From Chlorobiota bacterium (lineage in GTDB: Bacteria; Bacteroidota; Chlorobiia; Chlorobiales; Chlorobiaceae): 64,000 nucleotides of DNA. The DNA lies in assembly GCA_016866305.1 (NCBI GenBank), contig VGMX01000004.1, positions 83,531 to 147,530 of the forward strand. Reading direction: 5' to 3'. Positions 57,608 to 64,000 of the stretch are shown piece by piece. How positions within the stretch are numbered: the stretch's first letter is position 1; every line of letters begins with the position of its first letter. The notes below the pieces were generated by a model. The model was not told the DNA's origin. It ran no database searches and worked only from the letters and a program-made list of their open reading frames with translations. Position numbers and translations under genes: made by a program.

Positions 57608-59023
57608 ATGACAATCGAAGCAGCAGTGCTTGACTACAAGGTTGCGGATATGTCCCTTGCCGACTGGGGTCGCAAGGAGATAGAGATCGCAGAAAAAGAG
57701 ATGCCGGGCCTCATGGCCACACGGCAAAAATATGCCGGTCAGAAGCCGCTCAAGGGCGCCCGCATTGCAGGATCCCTGCACATGACCATCCAGACCGCCG
57801 TCCTGATCGAAACGCTCGTCGACCTCGGTGCCGAAGTGCGCTGGGCGAGCTGCAATATTTTTTCCACGCAGGACCATGCCGCTGCAGCTATCGCAGCCGC
57901 AGGCATCCCGGTCTTCGCATGGAAAGGAGAAACCCTCGACGAATACTGGTGGTGCACCCGTCAGATCCTCGAATTCGACGGCGGAAAAGGACCGAACCTG
58001 ATCGTTGACGACGGCGGTGATGCCACACTCATGATCCACCTCGGCTACAAAATCGAGAACAGCCCCGAACTGCTCCAAAAAGAGCCCGGCAACGCTGAAG
58101 AAAAAGCGCTCTTTCAGCAGCTCCGCGAGGTGTACGGCGAGGACACGCAGCGCTGGCACAAGGTTGCAGCCGACATGAAGGGTGTTTCCGAAGAGACCAC
58201 CACCGGCGTGCACCGTCTCTACCAGATGATGGAGAAGGGCGAGCTTCTCTTCCCGGCCATCAATGTGAACGACTCGGTTACCAAGTCGAAATTCGATAAC
58301 CTCTACGGCTGCCGCGAATCACTCGCCGACGGCATCAAACGTGCAACCGACGTCATGATCGCCGGCAAGGTGGTCGTCGTGCTCGGCTACGGCGACGTCG
58401 GCAAGGGTTGCGCCCATTCGATGCGCACCTACGGCGCTCGCGTGATCGTCACCGAGATCGATCCGATCTGCGCATTGCAGGCCGCCATGGAGGGCTTTGA
58501 AGTCACCACCATGGAAAACGCCGTCACGGAAGGGAACATTTTCGTCACCACCACAGGCAACAAGGATGTCATCACCCTTGAGCATATGAAGCGGATGCGT
58601 GACGAAGCGATCGTCTGCAACATCGGCCACTTCGACAACGAGATCCAGGTCGAGGCGCTCAACAGTTTCAAGGGCGCTACCAGGATCAATATCAAGCCTC
58701 AGGTTGACAAATATGTTTTCGAGGACGGCCGTGCGATGTATCTGCTCGCCGAAGGCCGCCTGGTGAACCTCGGTTGCGCCACCGGCCACCCGTCGTTCGT
58801 GATGAGCAACTCCTTCACCAACCAGACCCTCGCCCAGATCGAGCTCTGGCAGAACGACTATAAGGTTGACGTCTATCGCCTTCCGAAAAAGCTTGACGAA
58901 GAGGTCGCCCGCCTGCACCTGGAACAGATCGGTGTAAAGCTGACAAGGCTTACCCAGGAACAGGCCGAATACATCAGCGTCCCGGTCGAAGGTCCCTACA
59001 AACCGGAGCACTACCGCTACTGA
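57608..59023 (+). CDS. ahcY: S-adenosylhomocysteine hydrolase
   Basis: 471 residues, the long bacterial form. NAD-binding [13 protein letters not shown], substrate segments with DDGGDATLM and the C-terminal EHYRY are all present. It splits S-adenosylhomocysteine to adenosine and homocysteine, recovering the methylation cycle after metK-derived SAM is used. Chlorophototrophs use SAM heavily in bacteriochlorophyll methylation. An intrinsic terminator follows. Confidence 0.97.
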   Translation: MTIEAAVLDYKVADMSLADWGRKEIEIAEKEMPGLMATRQKYAGQKPLKGARIAGSLHMTIQTAVLIETLVDLGAEVRWASCNIFSTQDHAAAAIAAAGIPVFAWKGETLDEYWWCTRQILEFDGGKGPNLIVDDGGDATLMIHLGYKIENSPELLQKEPGNAEEKALFQQLREVYGEDTQRWHKVAADMKGVSEETTTGVHRLYQMMEKGELLFPAINVNDSVTKSKFDNLYGCRESLADGIKRATDVMIAGKVVVVLGYGDVGKGCAHSMRTYGARVIVTEIDPICALQAAMEGFEVTTMENAVTEGNIFVTTTGNKDVITLEHMKRMRDEAIVCNIGHFDNEIQVEALNSFKGATRINIKPQVDKYVFEDGRAMYLLAEGRLVNLGCATGHPSFVMSNSFTNQTLAQIELWQNDYKVDVYRLPKKLDEEVARLHLEQIGVKLTRLTQEQAEYISVPVEGPYKPEHYRY

Positions 59024-59040
59024 TCCCGCATGGGAGGAAA

Positions 59041-59080
59041 AACAAGAAAAGGCAGCCATTGCGGGCTGCCTTTTCTTGTT
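59041..59080 (+). terminator. Intrinsic terminator after ahcY
   Basis: 17-bp perfect inverted repeat AACAAGAAAAGGCAGCC / GGCTGCCTTTTCTTGTT with a six-base loop and a T-rich tail, 17 bases after the ahcY stop. Confidence 0.85.
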
Positions 59081-59147
59081 TTCTTTTCTTTGACTCAGTC
59101 CGATCAGCAAAATCAGACCGATCGGACTGATTTACTGCTCAGACAAG

Positions 59148-59219
59148 CTGGGGCGGCAGGATTCGAACCTGCGAATGTCGGCTCCAAAGGCCGATGCCTT
59201 ACCGCTTGGCGACGCCCCA
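59148..59219 (-). tRNA. tRNA-Gln (anticodon UUG)
   Basis: Starts with U1 as usual for Gln; acceptor TGGGGCG/CGCCCCA, anticodon loop CTTTGGA (TTG), T-loop TTCGAAT, discriminator G. CCA not encoded. Convergent with ahcY. Confidence 0.93.
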
Positions 59220-59343
59220 CCGCTTCAAACCGGCCTTGATAATACGGATAATTAATCAAAAATCACAATCGGGAACACCTGAGCAATAGCATATGGTTTT
59301 TCGGTGTTCCGGCTTATATTGAACCAACATAACGAACCCATCC

Positions 59344-59985
59344 ATGCTCAAAACCAAGATATGCGGCATCACGCGTCTTGATGACGCACTTGCTGCCTGC
59401 CGTGCCGGAGCTGACGCACTCGGATTCAATTTCAGCCGCAGAAGCCCAAGGTGCATTCCTCCCGGGCAGGCTGCAGCCATCATTGCCGAACTTCCTCCAT
59501 TCATCTCCTGTACGGGCATTTTCGTTGAACACTCTCCTGCTGAAATAAACGAAATCTGCAGCGCATGCAGACTGCAGGTGGCACAATTGCACGCCGAAAC
59601 GTATACCGCCGAGAAAGTGCAGGCAATCGGGAATGTGAGAATAATCAGGGTATTCCGGCCAGATGCGGCTTTCGATACCGGCATTGTCCGCACCTATGCC
59701 CGCCAAAGCGGAGTAAACACCTTTCTCTTCGACACCTGCCGGCCCGGTATGGAAGGCGGCACGGGAGAACGCATCGACAGGGAGCTGGCATCACGAATCT
59801 TCAATGACCTGAGGGGATTTTATTATGCAATCCTCGCCGGTGGCCTCAACCCGGAAAACGTTGCCGAAGCAATCCGGGTGACCCTCCCCTATGCCGTCGA
59901 TACAGCAAGCGGGGTTGAAACAGCACCCGGCATCAAAAGCCATGAAAAAATCATGGCGTTCATCACCGCAGCGAAAAAAACCTGA
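59344..59985 (+). CDS. trpF: Phosphoribosylanthranilate isomerase
   Basis: 213 residues, TIM barrel. MLKTKICGITRLDDALAA with the catalytic Cys (KICGIT), GADALGFNFSRRSPR, and the phosphate-binding end (YYAILAGGLNPENVAEAI; DTASGVETAPGIK). Tryptophan pathway step; catalytic Asp in FDTCRPGMEGGTG. No other trp genes are next to it. Convergent with the alpha/beta hydrolase, 11 bases apart. Confidence 0.95.
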   Translation: MLKTKICGITRLDDALAACRAGADALGFNFSRRSPRCIPPGQAAAIIAELPPFISCTGIFVEHSPAEINEICSACRLQVAQLHAETYTAEKVQAIGNVRIIRVFRPDAAFDTGIVRTYARQSGVNTFLFDTCRPGMEGGTGERIDRELASRIFNDLRGFYYAILAGGLNPENVAEAIRVTLPYAVDTASGVETAPGIKSHEKIMAFITAAKKT

Positions 59986-59996
59986 AAACCCTGACC

Positions 59997-60953
59997 TCAG
60001 TTTGCAAGAACCTGTCCGAGAACCAGTTCCGATGTTGTATCGGGCAGTTCGATCGTGATGAGATGACCGCAATCCGGCACACAAACATAGGAACCCTTGT
60101 TGGTCATCTGCTGGAGCTTCCGGGTATTTTCGCATGTCATGATGGCATCGCCTTCTCCTGCCACGAACAGGATCGGCATATCGGTCGCCCTGACCATATC
60201 CGGCACGGACTCCGTTGTCCTGAGTGAGGTGATCTGTTCGGTTGTCTGCTCGATGGCCTGTGGCGCACACTGCCCAAGGCTCCTGAAGCCGATGAGAATG
60301 TCATGCAGCATGACGGTATTCTTCGAAAGCACGAGACGCGCAAAAATGTATGCCGGAAGCCACCAGGTCAGTCCCCTGAGCAGATTGTTGAACATGAAGT
60401 TGATCGAGGCGGGGGCCACGGCCGAGATAAAGGCGTTGTTGGGCAGATAACCGAAGTTGAAAAAAGTCATCGAGGCGATCCTGCCGGGGACCGAGCGCGC
60501 ATAGTCAAGGGCAACGAAAGGCCCGAACGAAAACGCAGCGATGTGAAAACGTCCGAGACCAAGTTGCTTGACCAGTTCGGCAAGATCGTGCGCAAAAAAA
60601 TCGATATGATAGTGGTTTCGGGGATCGTTGTCCGACCAGCCATGCCCGCGCATGTCGTAGGCGATGGTCCTGATCCCCCGGCTGTTGAGCGCCTTGATGA
60701 CATGATGCCACCACATCCACCAGCAGTCCCATCCGTGAATGAGCAGAACGACCTTTTCCGCATCGATTGGCCCCGAATCATGGTAATGGTGCACAATGCC
60801 GTTCAGCTCGATAAAGCGGCTCTTCTCCATCAGTTCGAGCTCGTACTTTGCCCTTCTTACTTCGGCAGTTGTGGTTGCCTTGAGCTGTTGGAGAAGCTGC
60901 TGGCGGTAGGTTATGAATTTGGCGGTAGCCAGAGGCGGGATTTGCTGCTCCAT
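59997..60953 (-). CDS. Alpha/beta hydrolase
   Basis: 318 residues from the ATG at 60953 (MEQQIPPL); the upstream frame looks non-coding. LIHGWDCWWMWW (oxyanion region), nucleophile AFSFGP (G-x-S-x-G-like with Phe), late Asp/His in AGEGDAIMT and CGHLITIE. Substrate unknown. Resembles the large family of lipolytic/MhpC-like hydrolases. It stands alone; a short gap separates it from trpF (convergent) and from the antiporter (both on the minus strand). Confidence 0.82.
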   Translation of the reverse strand: MEQQIPPLATAKFITYRQQLLQQLKATTTAEVRRAKYELELMEKSRFIELNGIVHHYHDSGPIDAEKVVLLIHGWDCWWMWWHHVIKALNSRGIRTIAYDMRGHGWSDNDPRNHYHIDFFAHDLAELVKQLGLGRFHIAAFSFGPFVALDYARSVPGRIASMTFFNFGYLPNNAFISAVAPASINFMFNNLLRGLTWWLPAYIFARLVLSKNTVMLHDILIGFRSLGQCAPQAIEQTTEQITSLRTTESVPDMVRATDMPILFVAGEGDAIMTCENTRKLQQMTNKGSYVCVPDCGHLITIELPDTTSELVLGQVLAN

Positions 60954-61222
60954 GACGGTACTGGTATGATTACAGGAACTGCAGAAAAACATTTGAAATA
61001 TACGAAAGGAATCACGTCCGTGTTACGAAAATGTTAACAACCGCACCATGGAACCGCTCCCTGCCTGTCTTGTAAAAAAGATATCAAGGAAGTCATTTCG
61101 CCCGGAAATTGGCAATGCATGTTATTACTCCGGCACGGTTCCTCTGCCGAGTAATTTGCATGGCCGCAGCCCTGTGCTGAAGGGCTTCTGTGCCGCATGA
61201 CTCGATACCCATGCCTGAACTG

Positions 61223-62989
61223 TCAGATCTGCCTGGAAGCAAGAACCGGAGGGGTCTGAAAAAATATCTTCTCGCATTCGCGGCGGATGATCTCCTGCTG
61301 TTCGAGAATGAGCTCGGGATCGACCGTAAAATGGTTGAGCAGCTGGGAGAAAATCTGGATGGAGGTTTCGAATTTCTCGGTCACCACGACATCCGCTCCA
61401 GCCTTGTAGAGGCTGTCGACTTCGTCGAGCGTTCTGGCCCGAACGATAACGAACGCCTTGGGATTCACTTCCCGGATGACGGGAATGCACTTGCGAACGG
61501 CACTGTTGTCCGAAATGCCAAGCACAACGGCACGGGCATGGTCGATTCCCGCACGAAGCAGCGATCTTTTTTCAGTACAGTCACCGTAATAGATCGGCTC
61601 GCCTTTGCGTCGCATGGTCCGGACGATCTCCCGGTCTATTTCAAGCACCGAATACGAGATATTGGTCGCATGCAGCACAGCGGCGACATTCTGGCCATTC
61701 ACGCCGAAGCCGATGATAGCGGCATGGATCTCCCCGGCGCAAATGATGGTGCTGTCGGCAGGCCGGACCGGCTGGCTGCCTGAATCGCGCTTCGGCAACG
61801 GAATGAAGCCGAGAGCCGGCACCACCTGGTCGGCAACTTTGGGCGCGACCGCGATCATTGCCGGCGTCACGATCATGGTCACCACGATAATTGCCAGCAT
61901 GGCCTGAAACACTTCGCTGGTGATGATTCGGTTGTTCAGTCCGGACTCGGCCAGCACGAAAGAGAACTCCCCTATCTGGGCAAGAGCCATACCTGCCATC
62001 ATGCTGACTCTCGTCGAGTAGCCGAGAAACAGCGAAACCCCGGCAACAAGCAGCCCCTTGACCAGAAGCACTCCGATGGCGATGGAAACAAACAGGGGAA
62101 GATTGATCACCTTGATGTCGAGCAGAAGACCGACGGAGATAAAAAAAACGCTGGTAAAGGCCTCACGAAATGGATCGATGGTTACGCTGATCTGATGGCT
62201 CTCGTCCGTACTGGCAATCACCATACCGGCAACAAAGGAACCGAGGGCAAGAGAGAGGCCGGCAAGCGAGGTGAGATAGGCCGCACCGAAGCAGATCACC
62301 AGCGCACCGATAACCAGCACTTCACGTGCGTGCAGCGAGGTGATCAGTCTTACCATTCGCGGCATGAGCAGTCTGAAACCGGCAAATATCGCTGCACCGA
62401 ACAGTACGATAAAACCGACTTTCTTGATGATCGTGACGGTCGAGAGCGTTGCGTCAGGACTGAGGAAGTTCACGCCGATCATGAGCGGCACGATAGCGAG
62501 ATCCTGGAAAATAAGGATGCCGAGAGCGATCTTGCCGTGGGGCAGGGCAAGTTCTTCCCGATCGGTCAAAATTTTCAGGCAGATCGCGGTGCTGCTGACC
62601 GAAAACGCGAAACCGAGAAAAAAAGCCGCTTCAATGGAAATAGGCCGTCCAGCGGCGAAAAGCGACCAGTAGGCGATACAACTGATGGCAAGCCCGGTCA
62701 CGAGGATTTGCACCGTGCCGCCAACCAGCACGATTTTCTTCAGCTTCCTGAGGTCGGCAAGCGAGAATTCAAGCCCGATGGTAAAGAGCAGCAGGATCAC
62801 ACCAAGCTCGGCAAGCGTGGCAATAAGCTTTTCGTCGTACACCGCGCCGATACCCGAGGGTCCCAACAGAATACCGGTAAAAATCAGACCGATGACCGGG
62901 GGAATTCTGAGCCGCTGAAAGATCAGAATAATGGCAATCGCCAGTGTGCCAATCAGCACCAGCTCTCCGAGAAAATCAAATTCGTGCAT
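61223..62989 (-). CDS. CPA2-family monovalent cation:proton antiporter with RCK domain
   Basis: 588 residues. About 12-13 helices (GTLAIAIILIFQRLRIPPVIG; NQILGALVIC-like core) followed by a TrkA-N/RCK regulatory domain (~410-540, IIGFGVNGQNVAAVLHATN with a GxGxxG-type pattern). It resembles KefB/C and KEA exchangers that swap K+ or Na+ for H+. No KefF/KefG subunit lies nearby. RCK binding of NAD(H) or a nucleotide is inferred. Confidence 0.88.
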   Translation of the reverse strand: MHEFDFLGELVLIGTLAIAIILIFQRLRIPPVIGLIFTGILLGPSGIGAVYDEKLIATLAELGVILLLFTIGLEFSLADLRKLKKIVLVGGTVQILVTGLAISCIAYWSLFAAGRPISIEAAFFLGFAFSVSSTAICLKILTDREELALPHGKIALGILIFQDLAIVPLMIGVNFLSPDATLSTVTIIKKVGFIVLFGAAIFAGFRLLMPRMVRLITSLHAREVLVIGALVICFGAAYLTSLAGLSLALGSFVAGMVIASTDESHQISVTIDPFREAFTSVFFISVGLLLDIKVINLPLFVSIAIGVLLVKGLLVAGVSLFLGYSTRVSMMAGMALAQIGEFSFVLAESGLNNRIITSEVFQAMLAIIVVTMIVTPAMIAVAPKVADQVVPALGFIPLPKRDSGSQPVRPADSTIICAGEIHAAIIGFGVNGQNVAAVLHATNISYSVLEIDREIVRTMRRKGEPIYYGDCTEKRSLLRAGIDHARAVVLGISDNSAVRKCIPVIREVNPKAFVIVRARTLDEVDSLYKAGADVVVTEKFETSIQIFSQLLNHFTVDPELILEQQEIIRRECEKIFFQTPPVLASRQI

Positions 62990-63075
62990 AAAAACTGCTG
63001 ATTCAGGTCATCGCAAGGTTGCCGGAGAACGGAAGAACCCGTTTTTCATTATTACGAAAAATACTGAACCTTGGA

Positions 63076-63105
63076 AAACGAAAAGGCGACCATTTCAGCC
63101 GCCTC
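63076..63105 (-). terminator. Terminator after rubrerythrin
   Basis: Minus strand AGGCG...CGCCT (5-bp stem, loop of 11) followed by TTTTCGTTTTCC, just beyond the rubrerythrin stop at 63129. Confidence 0.55.
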
Positions 63106-63128
63106 TTGAAAAAAGATGCACAGACTCC

Positions 63129-63626
63129 TCACACCTGCACGTAGACCGAAGATTTGGCGCCACAGATCGGGCATTTTTCCGGAGGATTGCCAAGCTCGAT
63201 GTGACCGCAGATAGGGCAGAGCCAGACTTCGGCTGCAGTGATATCCTGACCGTTCTGTACCGCTTCAAGTGCTTTTTTATAAAGTTCTGCATGCACCTGC
63301 TCGGCCTTGACGGCAAATGCGAACATGCGTTTTGCAGGGTGATCCTCAGCCTGAGCCTGTTCAAGCATGGGAGGGTACATTTCCGTGTGTTCGTAGGTTT
63401 CGCCACCGATAGCGCTCTGCAGGTTTTCAGCGGTGGATCCGATGCCGCCGAGTGCTCCGAAATGGCCTTCGGCATGAATCAGTTCGGCCTGTGCGGTGGT
63501 TCTGAATAGCTTTGCGACATTCTTGAAACCTTCGCGTTCGGCCTCCTTGGCAAATGCAAGGTATTTCTGGTTTGCCTGGCTTTCGCCGGCAAAAGCTTCC
63601 TTCAGGTTCTCTTTGGTTGATGGCAT
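63129..63626 (-). CDS. Rubrerythrin
   Basis: 165 residues. A ferritin-like four-helix di-iron domain has its Glu ligands in EAFAGESQANQKY and ELIHAEGHF, then the second set in EQVHAELYKK. The C-terminal rubredoxin-like Fe(Cys)4 site is CPICGH...CPICGA. It reduces peroxide in the cytoplasm of anaerobes, protecting against oxygen leaks. It stands alone with its own terminator. Confidence 0.95.
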   Translation of the reverse strand: MPSTKENLKEAFAGESQANQKYLAFAKEAEREGFKNVAKLFRTTAQAELIHAEGHFGALGGIGSTAENLQSAIGGETYEHTEMYPPMLEQAQAEDHPAKRMFAFAVKAEQVHAELYKKALEAVQNGQDITAAEVWLCPICGHIELGNPPEKCPICGAKSSVYVQV

Positions 63627-63722
63627 GGTTAGGTTGATTGGTGGTTGTGCCCGTTGTGTGACCAGTTAAAGAACATAAAAAAGAGTAGTAATGATTCGCA
63701 AATAATCCAAGCAGAACGAAAG

Positions 63723-63867
63723 CTACCGGTTGTTTTTATAGTAACCCTTCGAGCGGACAAGAGCGAACCACTCCCTGGCCTGCGCGTCGGGCGTTTTCTC
63801 CTGCTCCCAGTGGATGAAACTGGCGATATCCCTTACACCGACCCTGCCGGTACCCGGAAAATCAATG
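63723..63867 (-). pseudogene. C-terminal fragment of an unidentified gene, next to the insertion sequence
   Basis: A minus-strand frame reads LIDFPGTGRVGVRDIASF then IHWEQEKTPDAQAREWF and stops at NNR. It is open only to about 63875, where the insertion sequence begins. It reads like the end of a normal soluble protein. I do not recognise the family; the rest, if intact, would lie beyond the right edge. Confidence 0.4.
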
Positions 63868-64000
63868 AGCCTTCCCTATGTGTTAATATAGATGGCGCAT
63901 CCTAAAAGGAGGCGATCTATGGGTTACTCGCATGCAGTAAGGCAGAGTGTACTGAAGAAAGTGCTACCGCCAGAAGGCCGGAGCATCAGTGAAGTGAGTC
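63868..64000 (+). mobile_element. Left part of an insertion sequence, cut by window edge
   Basis: Starts somewhere in 63868-63880, where the gene fragment loses its frame, and continues past the window end. It is called mobile because of the transposase gene inside it. No inverted repeat can be paired without the right end. Confidence 0.6.
63919..64000 (+). CDS. IS3-like transposase (OrfA-type), 5' part
   Basis: 27 codons from the ATG at 63919, with AAAAGGAGG six bases upstream. The translation MGYSHAVRQSVLKKVLPPEG continues RSISEVS, close to the helix-turn-helix start of transposases in this group (MRYSKDFRDAVLKKVLPP...RSIPEVA). It binds the element's ends. The rest lies outside the window. 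Confidence 0.75.
   Translation, partial: MGYSHAVRQSVLKKVLPPEGRSISEVS

Overview
The window fits a green sulfur bacterium (phylum Chlorobiota/Chlorobi, Chlorobium-Chlorobaculum-Pelodictyon group). This is an inference from a phytoene synthase gene, the conserved order pheT / coiled-coil gene / zapA / 6S RNA / rny, and a metK-ahcY operon with a structured leader of the kind described as the SAM-Chlorobi motif. Coding is dense on both strands. Most of the window is chromosomal housekeeping, broken by a few accessory or decaying patches.

Layout. 1-9 kb: ybeY (cut by the window edge) and hflX, crtB, lysS, a shortened baeRF-type protein, an AlbA_2 protein, a UDP-glucuronate epimerase-like gene, a TPR protein. 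7.8-10.3 kb: tgt and rimO, four bases apart. 10.2-12.5 kb: a decaying patch with an oxidoreductase remnant, a DUF2589-like gene, an orphan small gene and a broken MFS transporter. 12.5-16.7 kb: DUF2461, a TIR-transmembrane-beta-sandwich protein, a small membrane protein, an APC permease. 16.8-23.2 kb: a Ca2+-type P-ATPase and a 1218-residue FAD/Fe-S dehydrogenase. 23.4-29.8 kb: alpha/beta hydrolase, Nif11-type leader peptide, SDR, GT2, pentapeptide-repeat protein, a heme-copper-oxidase-like membrane protein and a DoxX-like protein. 29.9-34.1 kb: an RND efflux pump and its adaptor. 34.2-42.5 kb: a phosphate island on the minus strand, in transcription order porin, two pstS paralogues, pstC, pstA, pstB, phoU and a second PhoU-like gene.

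42.6-47.5 kb: an orphan MurB-like mini-protein, an overlapping PlsC/GNAT pair, a DASS-type carrier, an LptF/LptG permease and tRNA-Lys. 47.5-54 kb: secG, DUF2905, hisB, then rny, 6S RNA, zapA, a coiled-coil gene and pheT. 54.0-54.4 kb: four tRNAs (Glu, His, Arg, Pro). 54.5-60 kb: Nudix, sugar nucleotidyltransferase, the structured leader, metK, an intergenic pseudoknot candidate, ahcY, tRNA-Gln, trpF. 60-64 kb: alpha/beta hydrolase, CPA2 antiporter, rubrerythrin, and an insertion sequence entering at the right edge beside a gene fragment.

Functional links. metK and ahcY make and recycle the SAM/SAH pair, and both leaders carry RNA structure. The Pst-PhoU set is a complete high-affinity phosphate uptake and signalling module with an outer-membrane porin upstream. 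The RND pump has no outer-membrane factor in the window. Strongest leads for follow-up: the metK-ahcY intergenic pseudoknot, Tgt lacking three of its four zinc ligands, the TIR membrane protein, the lone Nif11 leader peptide, and the PlsC/GNAT pair.

No gene-free stretch exceeds about 310 bases. The longest (50605-50914) holds the 6S RNA. The gaps at 1501-1761, 23202-23472 and 60954-61222 hold nothing recognised beyond a hairpin at 23416-23457.
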